Assembly (NCBI RefSeq): GCF_014636495.1
Contig: NZ_BMEM01000001.1
Location: 1,608,717 to 1,672,716 of the forward strand
DNA from: Ornithinimicrobium tianjinense
Lineage (GTDB): Bacteria; Actinomycetota; Actinomycetes; Actinomycetales; Dermatophilaceae
Direction: 5' to 3'
DNA: 64,000 nucleotides
Part shown: one piece after another, positions 30,410 through 43,443 of the stretch
How positions within the stretch are numbered: position 1 is the first letter of the stretch
How the letters are laid out: each line of letters begins with the position of its first letter
Made by a program: the position numbers and the translations under genes
The notes under the pieces: generated by a model
What the model saw: only the letters and a program-made list of their open reading frames with translations
What the model was told of the DNA's origin: nothing
The model's database searches: none

Positions 30410-33292
30410 CTACCCGCGGCCGCCGGCCTCGGCACCGGCCCGGGCACGGCGGCGGTCGAGCCGCCGCTCGACCACCTTGACCAGCTCGTCGAACCACAGC
30501 ACCCCGCTGGCCAGGACGACGCAGACCGTCCAGTGGCGCAGGTCGAGAGCGGCGGTGCCGAAGGCGCGCTGGAGGAGCGGCAGGTGCACGACCGCCACCT
30601 GCAGGAGCACGCCCAGGGCGATCGAGGCCCACAGCCACCGGTTGGTGAAGATCCGTCGGAAGGCGCTGGACGTCTGCGAGCGCGAGTTGAGCACGTTGAA
30701 CAGCTGAGCGAGCACCAGGGTCGTGAAGCCTGCGGTGCGGGCGACGGTCAGGTCGTCCTCCCCCGCCACCAGCCCGCCCGGCAGGAAGACGTCGATCGTC
30801 AGCAGGGTCACCGCGGCCATCATCGCGCCGACCGCCAGCACGCCGACCCACATCCGCCCGTCGATGACCCGCTCACCCGGACGCCGGGGCGGCCTGGCCA
30901 TGACGTCGTCGGTCTCCGGGTCGACCCCGAGGGCGAGGGCCGGGCCGGAGTCGGTCACCAGGTTGATCCACAGGATCTGGGTGGCCAGCAGGGGCAGGAC
31001 GACGCCCCCGCCCGACGCGACGTCCAGGCCGATCACCGGGGCCAGCAGGACACCGAGGAACACGGTGAGCACCTCGCCCATGTTGGAGGAGAGCAGGTAG
31101 CGCAGGAACTTCTTGATGTTGTCGAAGATGACCCGCCCCTGCCGGATGGCGGCGACGATCGTGCTGAAGTCGTCGTCGCGCAGGATCATCGAGCCGGCCT
31201 CCTTGGTCACCTCCGTCCCGGTGATCCCCATGGCGATGCCGATGTCGGCGGACTTCAGGGCCGGGGCGTCGTTGACGCCGTCCCCTGTCATGGCGACCAC
31301 GTGACCGTGCGACTGGAGTGCGTCGACGATGCGCAGCTTGTGCTCGGGTGCCACCCGCGCGTAGACGTCGGCCTCGGTGACCACCTCGCGAAGTCCCGCC
31401 TCGTCCAGCCGGTCCAGCTCCACCCCCGACACCGCCCGGCTCCGCGGGCCGGCGATGCCGAGGTCCTGGGCGATCCGCAGCGCGGTGGCGGGGTGGTCGC
31501 CGGTGATCATCACCACCCGCACCCCAGCGCGGTGCGCCTCGCGGACGGCGGCGCCGGCCTCTTCCCGGGCAGGGTCGATCATGCCCACCGTGCCGACCCA
31601 GGTCAGGTCGTCCTCGAGCCCCTCGGCCACCTCGGCCGGCACCGCACCCTCGAGGTATGCCGCGTCCAGCACCGGGGTGCCGGCCGCGTCGACGAGGGGG
31701 CGGTAGGCCACGCCGATCGTCCGCAGCGCCTGGCCGGACAGGCGCTCCACGTCCTGCAGCACCCGCGCGCGCACGTCGTCGTCCAGGGGCAGGGTCCGCA
31801 TCCCGACCCGGTAGCTCGTGCACCGCTCGAGGACGACGTCGGGCGCGCCCTTGGTGACCAGCACGGGCTGGTCGTCGTGCTCGTGGTCGATCTGGACGGT
31901 GGACATCCGCTTGCGCTCGGAGGTGAAGGGCGCCTCGCCCACCCGGCTGAACCGCCGCTCCCGGCGCTCCGTCAGCCCCATCTTCCGCTCGGCCACGAGG
32001 AAGGCCGCCTCGGTCGGGTCACCGAGGACCGACCACTCGCCGTTCTCCTCGCGCAGCTCGGAGTTGGACGACAGGGCCCCGCCCGACAGCAGCACCACGC
32101 CCTCGGCCCGCTGCTCCTCCGGGAGCTCCTCCCCCGCGCCGAGGTGCACCTGACCGACCGGGCGGTAGCCCACGCCGCTGACGTGGGCGCGACCGCTCGC
32201 GGTGAGCACCTCCTGCACGGTCATCTCGTTGCTGGTCAGCGTGCCGGTCTTGTCCGAGCAGATGACCGAGGCCGAGCCGAGCGTCTCCACCGAGCTCAGC
32301 GTCTTCACGATGGCGTCCCGGCGAGCCATCTGCTGCACGCCGATCGAAAGGACCACCGACAGCACGGCGGGCAGCCCCTCGGGGACGGCGGCGACGGCGA
32401 GCGAGACCCCCAGCAGCAGCACCGCGACGGCGTCCTCCGCCGTGCTCACGCCGCTCACCAGCCAGACGGTCGCCATGACGACCGCCGCGATGACCACCAC
32501 CGCGAGCCCGAGGAACCTCCCCACGAACGTGATCTCGCGCTCCAGGGGTGTCGGCTCGCGCACCGTCGACTCCAGCAGCGCCGCGATCCGCCCCATCTCG
32601 GTGTCCATCGCCGTGCCGACGACGACGGCCCGGCCGGTGCCCTGGGTGACCGCGGTGCCCTTGAAGACCGTGTCCGTGCGGTCGCCGAGCGGCAGGCCCG
32701 CAGGGAGCGAGCCCGGCGCCTTGGACACGGCGGTCGACTCCCCCGTGAGGGCCGCCTCGGCCACCCGCAGCGCGTGGGCCTCCACCACCCGGGCGTCCGC
32801 CGCCACGCTGTCACCCTCGGCGAGGATCAGCACGTCGCCACGCACCACCTCGCGCGCCGGCACCTGCAGGGCGCGGCCGTCGCGGAGCACGGTGGCGCGC
32901 ACCTCGGTCAGTCGCTGCAGGGCGGCGACGGCCCGCTCCGCCCGGGCCTCCTGGCTGTAGCCGAGCAGCGCGTTGAGCAGGAGCACCACGGTGATCACCA
33001 GGGCGTCGACAGGCAGTCCCCGGCGGCCCTCCAGCCACCACGCCGCGGTCGCGACGACGACCGCGGCGAGCAGCAGATAGATCAACGGGTCCTGGAACTG
33101 CCCGAGGAAGGCGCGCCACCGCGGGACCGGTGGCGCCCCGCGCAGCTCGTTGGGACCCTCCTCCGCGAGCCGCCGGGCCGCCACGTCCGGGGCCAGACCC
33201 CGGCCGGGGTCGGTGCCGAGCGCGCCCAGCACCGCCTCCAGGTCGTCCGTCGACGTCGTGCTGCCCTGGGGCGTGGTCACGCCCTCAGTCAA
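30410..33292 (-). CDS. Cation-translocating P-type ATPase, Ca2+ (P2) class
   Basis: 960 aa. All P-type hallmarks are in order: the N-terminal cation-ATPase domain (RLAEEGPNELRG), ALTGEST (actuator), VAAVPEGLPAVLS (M4 ion site), CSDKTGTLTSNEM (phosphorylated Asp), MITGDHP, VAMTGDGVNDAPALKSADIG (hinge), then M5 SSNMGEVLTVFLG and M6 NLVTDSGPALALG. The M4, M5 and M6 residues are those of Ca2+/Mn2+ pumps rather than heavy-metal pumps. It probably exports Ca2+ or Mn2+; the ion is inferred. The start is a TTG at 33292; a GTG four codons later is equally plausible. It sits between nusB and pyrR, a junction that is direct in most relatives. Confidence 0.9.
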   Translation of the reverse strand: MTEGVTTPQGSTTSTDDLEAVLGALGTDPGRGLAPDVAARRLAEEGPNELRGAPPVPRWRAFLGQFQDPLIYLLLAAVVVATAAWWLEGRRGLPVDALVITVVLLLNALLGYSQEARAERAVAALQRLTEVRATVLRDGRALQVPAREVVRGDVLILAEGDSVAADARVVEAHALRVAEAALTGESTAVSKAPGSLPAGLPLGDRTDTVFKGTAVTQGTGRAVVVGTAMDTEMGRIAALLESTVREPTPLEREITFVGRFLGLAVVVIAAVVMATVWLVSGVSTAEDAVAVLLLGVSLAVAAVPEGLPAVLSVVLSIGVQQMARRDAIVKTLSSVETLGSASVICSDKTGTLTSNEMTVQEVLTASGRAHVSGVGYRPVGQVHLGAGEELPEEQRAEGVVLLSGGALSSNSELREENGEWSVLGDPTEAAFLVAERKMGLTERRERRFSRVGEAPFTSERKRMSTVQIDHEHDDQPVLVTKGAPDVVLERCTSYRVGMRTLPLDDDVRARVLQDVERLSGQALRTIGVAYRPLVDAAGTPVLDAAYLEGAVPAEVAEGLEDDLTWVGTVGMIDPAREEAGAAVREAHRAGVRVVMITGDHPATALRIAQDLGIAGPRSRAVSGVELDRLDEAGLREVVTEADVYARVAPEHKLRIVDALQSHGHVVAMTGDGVNDAPALKSADIGIAMGITGTEVTKEAGSMILRDDDFSTIVAAIRQGRVIFDNIKKFLRYLLSSNMGEVLTVFLGVLLAPVIGLDVASGGGVVLPLLATQILWINLVTDSGPALALGVDPETDDVMARPPRRPGERVIDGRMWVGVLAVGAMMAAVTLLTIDVFLPGGLVAGEDDLTVARTAGFTTLVLAQLFNVLNSRSQTSSAFRRIFTNRWLWASIALGVLLQVAVVHLPLLQRAFGTAALDLRHWTVCVVLASGVLWFDELVKVVERRLDRRRARAGAEAGGRG

Positions 33293-33310
33293 GCAGACGC
33301 CCGGCGCGGC

Positions 33311-33724
33311 TCAGACGAGCGTCGCCTTGACCTCCGACACCCGCGCCAGCAGCCCGTTGACGAACTTGGGGCTGTCGTCGGTCGACATGGTCTCCACGAG
33401 CGCGACCGCCTCGGCGATCGCCACCTCGTCGGGCACCTGGTCGTTCCAGACGATCTCCCACGTCCCGAGCCGCAGCGCGGCGCGGTCCACGGCCGCCATC
33501 CGGCCCAGCGTCCAGCCCTGGGAGTAGGTGGTCAGCGTCTCGTCGATGGTGCTCCAGTGCGCCAGCACACCCCGGACCAGCTCGACGGCATACTCCGGGA
33601 GCGGGTGCTGGGTGGTGGGGGCGGCAAGCCGCTCCTCCAGCAGCGTGCCCACGTTGACGCCCCGCTGCTCGGCCTCGAAGAGCAGCTCCAGGGCACGCTT
33701 GCGTGCCTTGGTGCGGGCCGCCAC
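33311..33724 (-). CDS. nusB: Transcription antitermination factor NusB
   Basis: 137 aa, normal length, all-helical. It binds boxA RNA with NusE in rRNA antitermination. Typical segments: ARTKARKRALELLFEAEQRG at the N-terminus, VRGVLAHWSTIDETL, WTLGRMAAVDRAALRLG and VAIAEAVALVETMSTDDSPKF (final 27 residues of the fold), ending VNGLLARV. The GTG start at 33724 lies 1 bp downstream of the efp stop codon, so translation is likely coupled. Order efp-nusB is conserved. Confidence 0.95.
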   Translation of the reverse strand: MAARTKARKRALELLFEAEQRGVNVGTLLEERLAAPTTQHPLPEYAVELVRGVLAHWSTIDETLTTYSQGWTLGRMAAVDRAALRLGTWEIVWNDQVPDEVAIAEAVALVETMSTDDSPKFVNGLLARVSEVKATLV

Positions 33725-33725
33725 C

Positions 33726-34286
33726 TCAGTTCACGCGGCCGAGGTAGGAGCCGTCGCGGGTGTCGACCTTGACCTTGGTGCCGGTCTCGAGGAACAGCGG
33801 GACCTGGATCTCGGCGCCCGTCTCGAGGGTGGCCGGCTTCGTGCCGCCGGTCGAGCGGTCGCCCTGCAGGCCGGGCTCGGTGTGGGTGATCTCCAGGACC
33901 ACCGACGCGGGCAGCTCGACGTACAGCACCGCGCCCTCGTGCTGCGCGATCATCGCGCGGCCGTTCTCGAGGAGGTACTTCGCCGCGTCACCCATGGCCT
34001 CCGGCGAGACGTGGACCTGCTCGTAGGTCTTCTCGTCCATGAAGATGAAGTCGGTGCCGTCGTTGTAGAGGTACTGGAAGTCCGAGCGGTCGACCGTGGC
34101 GGTCTCGACCTTGGTGCCGGCGTTGAACGTCTTGTCGATGATCTTGCCGCTGGTGACGTTCTTGAGCTTGGTGCGCACGAACGCCGGGCCCTTGCCGGGC
34201 TTGACGTGCTGGAACTCCAGCACCTGCCACAGGCCGTTGTCCATGTCCAGGACAAGTCCGTTCTTCAGGTCGTTCGTCGTTGCCAC
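33726..34286 (-). CDS. efp: Elongation factor P
   Basis: 186 aa. EF-P relieves ribosome stalling at polyproline. KOW-like domain 1 begins [20 protein letters not shown]; the loop [15 protein letters not shown] (about residues 27-41) carries the lysine that is modified or acts unmodified in other species. Two OB domains follow ([14 protein letters not shown] and [18 protein letters not shown]). The start is GTG at 34286 with GGAGGAAC upstream. The 119-bp gap to aroB contains a GGTATGCCG copy (34300) within the 5' untranslated region and a TAGACT (minus, 34354-34349) that could be a -10, without a clear -35. Confidence 0.96.
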   Translation of the reverse strand: MATTNDLKNGLVLDMDNGLWQVLEFQHVKPGKGPAFVRTKLKNVTSGKIIDKTFNAGTKVETATVDRSDFQYLYNDGTDFIFMDEKTYEQVHVSPEAMGDAAKYLLENGRAMIAQHEGAVLYVELPASVVLEITHTEPGLQGDRSTGGTKPATLETGAEIQVPLFLETGTKVKVDTRDGSYLGRVN

Positions 34287-34405
34287 GCTTCGTTCCTCCG
34301 GTATGCCGTGCGAGGTCGCGGAGTCGCCCGCGCCCAAAAACCTGGTCAAGTCTACCGGGGCGGGGCCGGTGCGCCCGCCACGCGCCGGACGCGCGCGGGA
34401 GCCGC

Positions 34406-35491
34406 TCAGCTCACGGCGGCGTGGGCAGAGCGCAGCAGCTCCTCGTCCGGACCCACCAGGCGGGTCGGGCGGGCCAGGCCCTCCAGCACGACGAAGCGGA
34501 GCGTGTCGCCCCGTGACTTCTTGTCCCGGCCCATCGCGGCGCGCAGGTCCGCCCAGCGGTCGGCGCCCCCTGGGTAGGCCGTGGGCAGGCCGAGCGCCCC
34601 CAGCACCGACCGGTGCCGCGCGAGGAGGTCGCCGTCGACGAGGCCCGCCCGGTGGGCCAGCTCGGCGACGAAGACCATGCCGACGGAGACCGCGTCGCCG
34701 TGCCGCCAGGTGTAACCCTCGATGAGCTCGACGGCGTGGCCGAAGGTGTGGCCGTAGTTGAGGATCTCCCGCAGGGAGGCCTCGCGCAGGTCGGCGGCGA
34801 CGACGTCGGCCTTGACCTGGACGGCGCGCGCCACGAGCTCGACGGCGAGCTCGGGGTCGGCGGCGGGGTCGGCGGCCCGCTCGGGGTCGGCCTCGACGAG
34901 CTCGAGGATGACGGGGTCGGCGATGAAGCCGCACTTGACGACCTCCGCCAGGCCGGAGACGTAGTCGGCCCGGGACATGGTCCGCAGCCAGGCCGGGTCG
35001 CAGAGGACGGCGCGGGGCGGGTGGAAGGCACCGACGAGGTTCTTGCCCTCGCCGGTGTTGATGCCGGTCTTCCCGCCGACGGCCGCGTCGACGACGCCGA
35101 GCATGGAGGTCGGCAGCATGACCGAGTCGACACCGCGCAGCCAGGTCGCGGCCACGAAACCCGCGAGGTCGGTCACCGCTCCCCCGCCGACACCCACGAC
35201 GAGGTCGTCCCGGGTGAAGCCCTCGCGGCCCAGCAGCGCCCACAGACCGGTGAGCACCTCGGCGGTCTTGGCCGCCTCGGCGTCGGGGACGGTCGTGGTG
35301 AGGACCCGGGCGCCGGCCGAACCGAGCGCCTCGACGGCGTCGGCCACCACCACCTCGCGGCCGGGCTGCGCGACGACGAGGACGCGCCGGCCAGGACGGA
35401 CGTGCTCGGCGAGCCGGTCGAGCACGCCGGGTCCGACGTGCACGGCATACCCGGGCTGCCCTCCGACCTCCACGGTCCGGGTCGCGCTCAC
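34406..35491 (-). CDS. aroB: 3-dehydroquinate synthase
   Basis: 361 aa. Second step of the shikimate pathway, converting DAHP to 3-dehydroquinate, NAD- and metal-dependent. Visible motifs: [19 protein letters not shown] (NAD-binding glycine loop, about residues 98-116), [33 protein letters not shown] and the metal-ligand helix [11 protein letters not shown]. The GTG start at 35491 overlaps the aroK stop. It forms the aroC-aroK-aroB run ahead of efp-nusB. Confidence 0.96.
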   Translation of the reverse strand: MSATRTVEVGGQPGYAVHVGPGVLDRLAEHVRPGRRVLVVAQPGREVVVADAVEALGSAGARVLTTTVPDAEAAKTAEVLTGLWALLGREGFTRDDLVVGVGGGAVTDLAGFVAATWLRGVDSVMLPTSMLGVVDAAVGGKTGINTGEGKNLVGAFHPPRAVLCDPAWLRTMSRADYVSGLAEVVKCGFIADPVILELVEADPERAADPAADPELAVELVARAVQVKADVVAADLREASLREILNYGHTFGHAVELIEGYTWRHGDAVSVGMVFVAELAHRAGLVDGDLLARHRSVLGALGLPTAYPGGADRWADLRAAMGRDKKSRGDTLRFVVLEGLARPTRLVGPDEELLRSAHAAVS

Positions 35492-36006
35492 CCGGCCACC
35501 TCGAGGGCGGCGAGGACCTCGTCCGCGACCTGCTCGACGCTCTTGCCGCCGGTGTGCACCCGGACGGTGGCGAGCGCCTCGTAGGTCGGGCGGCGCGCGT
35601 CCATCAGGCGCGTCCAGGCCGCCCGGGGGTTGACCACGAGGAGCGGGCGGGAGGCGTCGAAGCCGACCCGGGAGGCGGCGTCGGCGATCGAGACGTCGAG
35701 GAAGACCACCCGGTGGCCACCCTCACGGAGCGCAGCCGCGACCTCGTCCTGCATGACGGCGCCGCCTCCGAGGGAGACGACGCCAGGCTCGTCCGCCAGC
35801 GCGCGCAGCACCTCGGCCCGCTCGAGGGCGCGGAAGGCGGCCTCGCCGTCCTGCACGAAGATGTCGCTGATCGTCCGACCCGCAGCGGCCTCCACGGCAG
35901 CGTCGGTGTCGTGGAGCGGCACGTCGAGGCGTCCGGCCAGGACCGCCCCCACGGACGACTTGCCGGCGCCCGGCGGGCCGACGAGGACCATGACCGGCGC
36001 GGTCAC
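35488..36006 (-). CDS. aroK: Shikimate kinase
   Basis: 172 aa, typical. It phosphorylates shikimate. Walker A is [11 protein letters not shown] (about residues 10-20); [18 protein letters not shown] is the shikimate-binding DTD region, EAAFRALE the conserved Arg segment, SLGGGAV the Walker B-like GGG loop. The LID has SRPLLV. The GTG start at 36006 overlaps the aroC TGA; its own stop overlaps aroB, so all three are translationally coupled. Confidence 0.96.
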   Translation of the reverse strand: MTAPVMVLVGPPGAGKSSVGAVLAGRLDVPLHDTDAAVEAAAGRTISDIFVQDGEAAFRALERAEVLRALADEPGVVSLGGGAVMQDEVAAALREGGHRVVFLDVSIADAASRVGFDASRPLLVVNPRAAWTRLMDARRPTYEALATVRVHTGGKSVEQVADEVLAALEVAG

Positions 36007-37268
36007 GCGTCCGCGCCCGTCGTCGCCGGGGTGCGGAGATGCTCGGGGACCGAGGCCAGGTAGGACGCGTGGTTGCGCGCGACCTCGGCCACGGAGTCCC
36101 CGCCGAACTTCTCCAGGACGGCCTCGGCCAGGACCAGCGCCACCATGGCCTCCGCCACGACACCGGCCGCCGGCACAGCGCACACGTCAGAGCGCTGGTG
36201 GATCGCCGTCGCCGCCTCCCCCGTGGTCGTGTCGACCGTGCGGAGAGCGCGGGGGACGGTGGAGATCGGCTTCATCGCGGCCCGCACCCTCAGCACCTCA
36301 CCGGTGCTCATGCCGCCCTCGGTGCCGCCGCTGCGCAGCGTGGCGCGGCGGACCAGGCCGTCGGGCCCGGCGTCGAGCTCGTCGTGCGCCTGGCTGCCCC
36401 GTCGCGCTGCGGTGCGGAAGCCCTCACCGACCTCCACGCCCTTGATCGCCTGGATGCCCATGAGGGCAGCGGCCAGGCGTGCGTCGAGGCGGCGGTCCCA
36501 GTGCACGTGCGAGCCCAGGCCCGGCGGGAGGCCGTAGGCCAGGACCTCGACGACGCCGCCGAGGGTGTCGCCGTCCTTCTTGGCGGCGTCGATCTCGGCC
36601 ACCATGGCGGCGGACAGGTCGGGGTCGAGCGTGCGCACCGGGTCGGCGTCCACGCGGTCGACGTCCTCCGGGCGCGGCAGGTCCGCCAGCGCCGGGGCGT
36701 CGGCGTCGGCACCAGGCACCCCGGCCCGGCCGATGCTGATCGTGTGGGAGACGAGGCGGACGCCCACGGCCTGCTCCAGGAAGGCTGCGGCGACCGCCCC
36801 GAGCGCGACCCGCGCCGCGGTCTCCCGGGCGCTGGCGCGCTCGAGGACCGGGCGGGCCTCGTCGAAGCCGTACTTCGTCATCCCCACCAGGTCGGCGTGC
36901 CCGGGCCGCGGCCGCGTCAGCGCCTTGTTGCGGGCGAGCTCCTGCGGCGCGCCGATGTCGTCGGCCCGGCGCAGCGCGTCGTCCTCGACCGGCTCCGGGC
37001 TCATCACGGCCTGCCACTTGGCCCACTCGGTGTTCTCGATCTGGAGGGCCAGCGGCGAGCCGAGGGTCAGTCCGTGCCGCATCCCGCCCAGGAAGCTGAG
37101 ACGGTCCGCCTCGAAGGCCATCCTCGCTCCTCGGCCGTAGCCCAGGCGGCGGCGGGCCAGAGCCCCCTCGACGGCGGCCCGCTCGACGCGGACGCCGGCG
37201 GGGAGCCCTTCCATCACGGCGGTCAGGGCGGGGCCGTGGGACTCCCCGGCGGTCAACCAACGCAGCAT
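36003..37268 (-). CDS. aroC: Chorismate synthase
   Basis: 421 aa. Final shikimate step, FMNH2-dependent elimination of phosphate from EPSP to give chorismate. Signatures: [19 protein letters not shown] at the N-terminus, [44 protein letters not shown] and [20 protein letters not shown]. The ATG at 37268 matches the family N-terminus ([12 protein letters not shown]). It begins 52 bp after the prepilin peptidase gene and heads the aroC-aroK-aroB group. Confidence 0.96.
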   Translation of the reverse strand: MLRWLTAGESHGPALTAVMEGLPAGVRVERAAVEGALARRRLGYGRGARMAFEADRLSFLGGMRHGLTLGSPLALQIENTEWAKWQAVMSPEPVEDDALRRADDIGAPQELARNKALTRPRPGHADLVGMTKYGFDEARPVLERASARETAARVALGAVAAAFLEQAVGVRLVSHTISIGRAGVPGADADAPALADLPRPEDVDRVDADPVRTLDPDLSAAMVAEIDAAKKDGDTLGGVVEVLAYGLPPGLGSHVHWDRRLDARLAAALMGIQAIKGVEVGEGFRTAARRGSQAHDELDAGPDGLVRRATLRSGGTEGGMSTGEVLRVRAAMKPISTVPRALRTVDTTTGEAATAIHQRSDVCAVPAAGVVAEAMVALVLAEAVLEKFGGDSVAEVARNHASYLASVPEHLRTPATTGADA

Positions 37269-37320
37269 GGCGGCGATTCTCCCACGGGCGCCCTCCGCCC
37301 TCGGCCACCCGCCCCCGGGG

Positions 37321-38043
37321 TCAGAAGAGGGACCCCAGCAGGCCGGGCGTCGCGAGCAGCCCGAGCAGGGCACCCACCATCATCGGCGGACCGTAGGCGA
37401 AGTGGCCCTCCCAGCGCACCCGCCGGCCGAGCAGCAGGACCACGGCGACGACGCCGCCGACGAGGAAACCGGCATACACGCCGCTGAGCGCCTCCGGCCA
37501 CCCGAACCACCCGAGCGCGGCGCCGAGGACCACCGAGAGCTTGACGTCACCGAGGCCCAGCGCGAGCGACCCGCGTGCCAGCGAGAGCAGCGCGAGCGCG
37601 AGGTAGAAGCCGCCCGAGGCGACCCCGGCCAGGACCGAGCGCAGCCACGGGTCGAACCCGCCCCCGACGAGCGCCGCCAGCACCGTGCCGCCGGCGAGCA
37701 GACCCATAGTCGGCCACATGATGCGGTCGGGCAGACGGTGGACGTCCATGTCCATCGCCGCCAGGCACACGCAGGCGAGCACGACGAGGAGGAGCGTGGC
37801 GGTCAGCACACCGGCCACCCACGGCGTGGGCACCGCCTCGTCCTCGACGAACCAGACCCGCCAGACCACCAGCCCGGAGACCACCCCGAGCACGCCCGGC
37901 ACCCACCAGCGCCCGCCCGGCAGCGGGTCGTCGAGCTCGTCCGGCTTGCGGTAGGTCGCCAACCTCAGCCAGCGCGCCACCGGGATCCCCAGGGCAGCCG
38001 CCACCAGCGCCACCAGCCACGGCACCCACACCTGTGCGTTCAT
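37321..38043 (-). CDS. Prepilin peptidase (A24 family), catalytic domain only
   Basis: 240 aa with about seven membrane helices. The two catalytic aspartates of A24 aspartic peptidases appear in the expected settings: [16 protein letters not shown] (about residues 94-109) and [18 protein letters not shown]. There is no N-terminal methyltransferase domain or cysteine pairs, so it is the short (TadV/FppA-like or C-terminal PilD-like) form. It would process type IV or Flp pilins at the membrane. No pilin genes are in the window. The ATG at 38043 overlaps the aroE stop. Its position between aroE and aroC is frequent in Actinobacteria. Confidence 0.88.
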   Translation of the reverse strand: MNAQVWVPWLVALVAAALGIPVARWLRLATYRKPDELDDPLPGGRWWVPGVLGVVSGLVVWRVWFVEDEAVPTPWVAGVLTATLLLVVLACVCLAAMDMDVHRLPDRIMWPTMGLLAGGTVLAALVGGGFDPWLRSVLAGVASGGFYLALALLSLARGSLALGLGDVKLSVVLGAALGWFGWPEALSGVYAGFLVGGVVAVVLLLGRRVRWEGHFAYGPPMMVGALLGLLATPGLLGSLF

Positions 38044-38909
38044 GAGTCCTCCCCCGCGGCGATCAGCGCCGCCCGCATCGCCTCCACCGGCCCATCATGC
38101 CCGGTCATGAGCTCCACCTGGCGCACCGCCTGGTGCAGCAGCATGCCGGTGCCCCGCGCCACCGCGGGCGCTGCGGGCCCGAGCCGGCGCACGGCCCGCG
38201 CGAACGGTCCGGGCCAGGGCGCGTAGACCACGTCGAGGAGGACGGGCGCCAGGCCCGGCTCCCCCGGAACCACGTCGGGTGTGGCCGCGCCCGCGGGCAG
38301 GGTGGAGACCACGACGTCGGTATGCCGTCGGTCCAGCAGGAGCGGACCGTCCCCCAGGCGCACCACGGTGACGGGCAGCTGCAGACGTTCGACGAGTGCC
38401 GCGGTCTCGGGCCGCAGCCGGTCGCGCACAACCACGTGCACCTGCTCGGCACCGAGGGCGACCAGCGCCACCAGCGCGGACCGGGCCGTGGCGCCTCCTC
38501 CCAGGACCGTGGGCGTGCGGGCCGTGGTGGCGCCGGCCTCGACCAGCGCCGTGCGGAGCCCGTGGACGTCGGTGTTGTCGGCGCGCCACCCGTCCTCGCT
38601 GCGCACCAGGGTGTTGGCGGCTCCGGTGAGCTCGGCCTCCTCACCGCGGGCTCCGGCCAGCCCGAGCGCCTCCTCCTTGCCCGGCATGGTGACCGACAGG
38701 CCCACCCAGTCGGGGCCGAGCGCCTCGACGTGGGCGGCCAGGGCGCCGGCCCGCACCTCGTGCGCGTCGTAGGTCCAGCCGCTCAGCCCCAGGGCCGCGT
38801 AGGCGGCGCGGTGCAGCACCGGGGACAGCGAGTGCGCGACGGGTGAACCCACGACCCCCGCCCGGCGACCGGGCGGGGCGTCCGCGTCAGGCCCGTCGGG
38901 CGTCAGCAC
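38040..38909 (-). CDS. aroE: Shikimate dehydrogenase
   Basis: 289 aa. Reduces 3-dehydroshikimate with NADPH. Substrate motif GVVGSPVAHSLSPVLHRAAY (about residues 18-37) and VTMPGKEEAL (catalytic Lys in MPGKE) are present; NTLVRSEDGWRADNTD is the conserved Asn/Asp block; the dinucleotide loop is VLGGGATARSALVAL, weaker than the usual GAGGA. The C-terminal GTGMLLHQAVRQVELMTG is typical. The start is GTG at 38909, overlapping the mltG end by 7 nt. Confidence 0.93.
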   Translation of the reverse strand: MLTPDGPDADAPPGRRAGVVGSPVAHSLSPVLHRAAYAALGLSGWTYDAHEVRAGALAAHVEALGPDWVGLSVTMPGKEEALGLAGARGEEAELTGAANTLVRSEDGWRADNTDVHGLRTALVEAGATTARTPTVLGGGATARSALVALVALGAEQVHVVVRDRLRPETAALVERLQLPVTVVRLGDGPLLLDRRHTDVVVSTLPAGAATPDVVPGEPGLAPVLLDVVYAPWPGPFARAVRRLGPAAPAVARGTGMLLHQAVRQVELMTGHDGPVEAMRAALIAAGEDS

Positions 38910-40153
38910 TGGTCAGGGTTGTCTTCGCACCACTGGAGGAAGAGCTCCTGGTTGGCCAGGTGCTCCTCGTAGGTCTCCGCGAAGTTCGTCTGGCCGGTGC
39001 TGGGGTCGATGGTGACGAAGTACAGCCACGGCCCGGGCTCGGGGTTCTGCGCCGCGCGGATGGCCTCCTCGCCCGGGTTGTTGATGGGGCCGGGGGGCAG
39101 GCCGGGGTACAGGTAGGTGTTGTAGGGGCTGTCCTCCTGGCGCTGCGCCTCGGTGGTGCCCGCCCGGCCACGCTCCTGGTGGATGTAGTGGATCGAGGAG
39201 TCCATCTGCAGCCGGCCGTTGGTCTCGGAGTTGCCGGGCAGAAGACGGTTCTCCACCACGCGCGCCACCTTGGGCAGGTCCTCGGCGAACATGCCCTCGC
39301 CCTGCACGATGCTCGCCTTAGTGATGACGTCGTGCAGCTCGGACTCCTCGATGCCCAGCTCCGCGTAGACCTTCTTGCCCTGGTCCACCATGGTCTGCAG
39401 CTGCTGCTGCGGTGTCGCGTCGGGCGGGAACTCGTAGGTGCTCGGGAAGAGGTAGCCCTCCAGCCTGCCGTCCGCGGCCTCGGGGAGGTCGAGGCTGGCC
39501 GGGTCGACAGCCTCGTAGTCGGACACCTCGTTGCCGGTCGCCTCGGCCAGCAGGGCGAAGGTCTCGCTGACCCACAGCCCCTCGCGGATGGTGACCCCGT
39601 TGATCTCCCTGTAGTTGCCGTCCAGCAGGCGGTCGAGCGCCGACGCCGAGCTCATGTGCTCGGCCATCCGGTAGGTGCCGGGCTGGATGCTCGCCGACCG
39701 TGGGTCCGCCTGGAGCACCGAGGTGAACGCGGTGACGGAGGCGACCACGTCGTTCTGCACGAGGATCTCGGCGATCTGGCCCCCGCCGGCCCCCTCCGGG
39801 ATCTCCACGACGACCTCGCCGGTGCCGTTGCCGTCGTAGTCGTCGGCGGTCGGAGCGCCCCCGGAGATCTCCGGCAGCAGCCCACCCACGGAGGTGACGG
39901 CGTAGTAGCCCCCGACGACGAAGAGGCACCCGGCGAGGATGAGCGCGAGCACCTTCAGCACCGGGTTACGACGCTTGCGCCGGCGGGGCCGGAACATGCC
40001 GGGCTCGGGCTCGGGCGCCAGCATCTCGTCGGCCAGGGACTCGTCGTGGTCGGAGACGCGCCGGAGCCCGAGCACGTCGTCCTCGAACGTCGACCTCGCG
40101 GCCGGGCCGCGCACGTCGTGCTCGTCCCAGTCCTCGTGGGGAGGCTGACTCAT
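38903..40153 (-). CDS. mltG: Endolytic murein transglycosylase MltG (YceG-like)
   Basis: 416 aa. Cleaves nascent peptidoglycan strands at the outer face of the membrane, setting glycan chain length. A long cytoplasmic N-terminus (about 65 residues, acidic then RRRKRRNP) precedes one membrane helix (LKVLALILAGCLFVVGGYYA). A LysM-like subdomain follows (VVVEIPEGAGGGQIAEIL), then the YceG domain with PSTYEFPPDATPQQQL, a catalytic Glu in KASIVQGEG and ENRLLPGNSETNGRLQMDSS. The ATG at 40153 has AAAGGA five bases upstream. It starts 9 bp after ruvX. Confidence 0.93.
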   Translation of the reverse strand: MSQPPHEDWDEHDVRGPAARSTFEDDVLGLRRVSDHDESLADEMLAPEPEPGMFRPRRRKRRNPVLKVLALILAGCLFVVGGYYAVTSVGGLLPEISGGAPTADDYDGNGTGEVVVEIPEGAGGGQIAEILVQNDVVASVTAFTSVLQADPRSASIQPGTYRMAEHMSSASALDRLLDGNYREINGVTIREGLWVSETFALLAEATGNEVSDYEAVDPASLDLPEAADGRLEGYLFPSTYEFPPDATPQQQLQTMVDQGKKVYAELGIEESELHDVITKASIVQGEGMFAEDLPKVARVVENRLLPGNSETNGRLQMDSSIHYIHQERGRAGTTEAQRQEDSPYNTYLYPGLPPGPINNPGEEAIRAAQNPEPGPWLYFVTIDPSTGQTNFAETYEEHLANQELFLQWCEDNPDQC

Positions 40154-40162
40154 GGGGGTCCT

Positions 40163-40689
40163 TTACGTGGTGGCAGGGCGCGGGCCACGGGGCTTGCGCT
40201 GCTTCAGGGGAACGCCGGGGGGACGACCGGCGCGTCGAGCGTCGAGCGCCGCCTGCAGGATCAGGACCGCTGCGGCCTGGTCGACGACGCTCCGCTGCCG
40301 ACGACCCGGGACCCCGCTGCTGTGCAGGGCCCGGTGCGCGTCGACGGTGGTGAGCCGTTCGTCCCAGAGCCGCACCGGCACCTCCAGGCGCCGCTGCAAC
40401 GACCTAGCGTAGTCACGCGCACGCTGCGCGGCCAAGCCTTCCTCGCCCGACAGCGAACGGGGCAGCCCCACCACGACCCCGACCGCCCGCCGCTCGCGCG
40501 CCTCCGCGGCGACCCTGTCCAGGTCGCTCCCGTGCTCGTCGTCACGCGCCAGCGTCTCCACCGGGGTGGCCAGCAGGCCGTCGGGATCGCTCGCGGCCAG
40601 GCCGACCCTGGCCTGCCCGACGTCGACGCCGAGCAGCACGCCGCGCAGTGGCGTGCCGCCCGGGGTCGGCGTCGGTCCGGTGTCCGTGG

Positions 40690-40693
<4 letters not shown>
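40163..40693 (-). CDS. ruvX: Putative Holliday junction resolvase / pre-16S rRNA nuclease (RuvX, YqgF)
   Basis: 176 aa. RNase H-fold nuclease, implicated in 16S rRNA 5' maturation. The active-site elements are [18 protein letters not shown] (first Asp, about residues 19-36), [31 protein letters not shown] (Glu) and [12 protein letters not shown] (last Asp). The C-terminal tail ([13 protein letters not shown]) is basic and disordered. The GTG start at 40693 overlaps the alaS stop. alaS-ruvX-mltG-aroE is the standard actinobacterial order. Confidence 0.93.
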
Positions 40694-43389
<2,696 letters not shown>

Positions 43390-43443
43390 GGTCTCCTCAT
43401 GACGTGCAGACGGACCTTCCTACTCTAGCCGCCGTCGCTGAGG

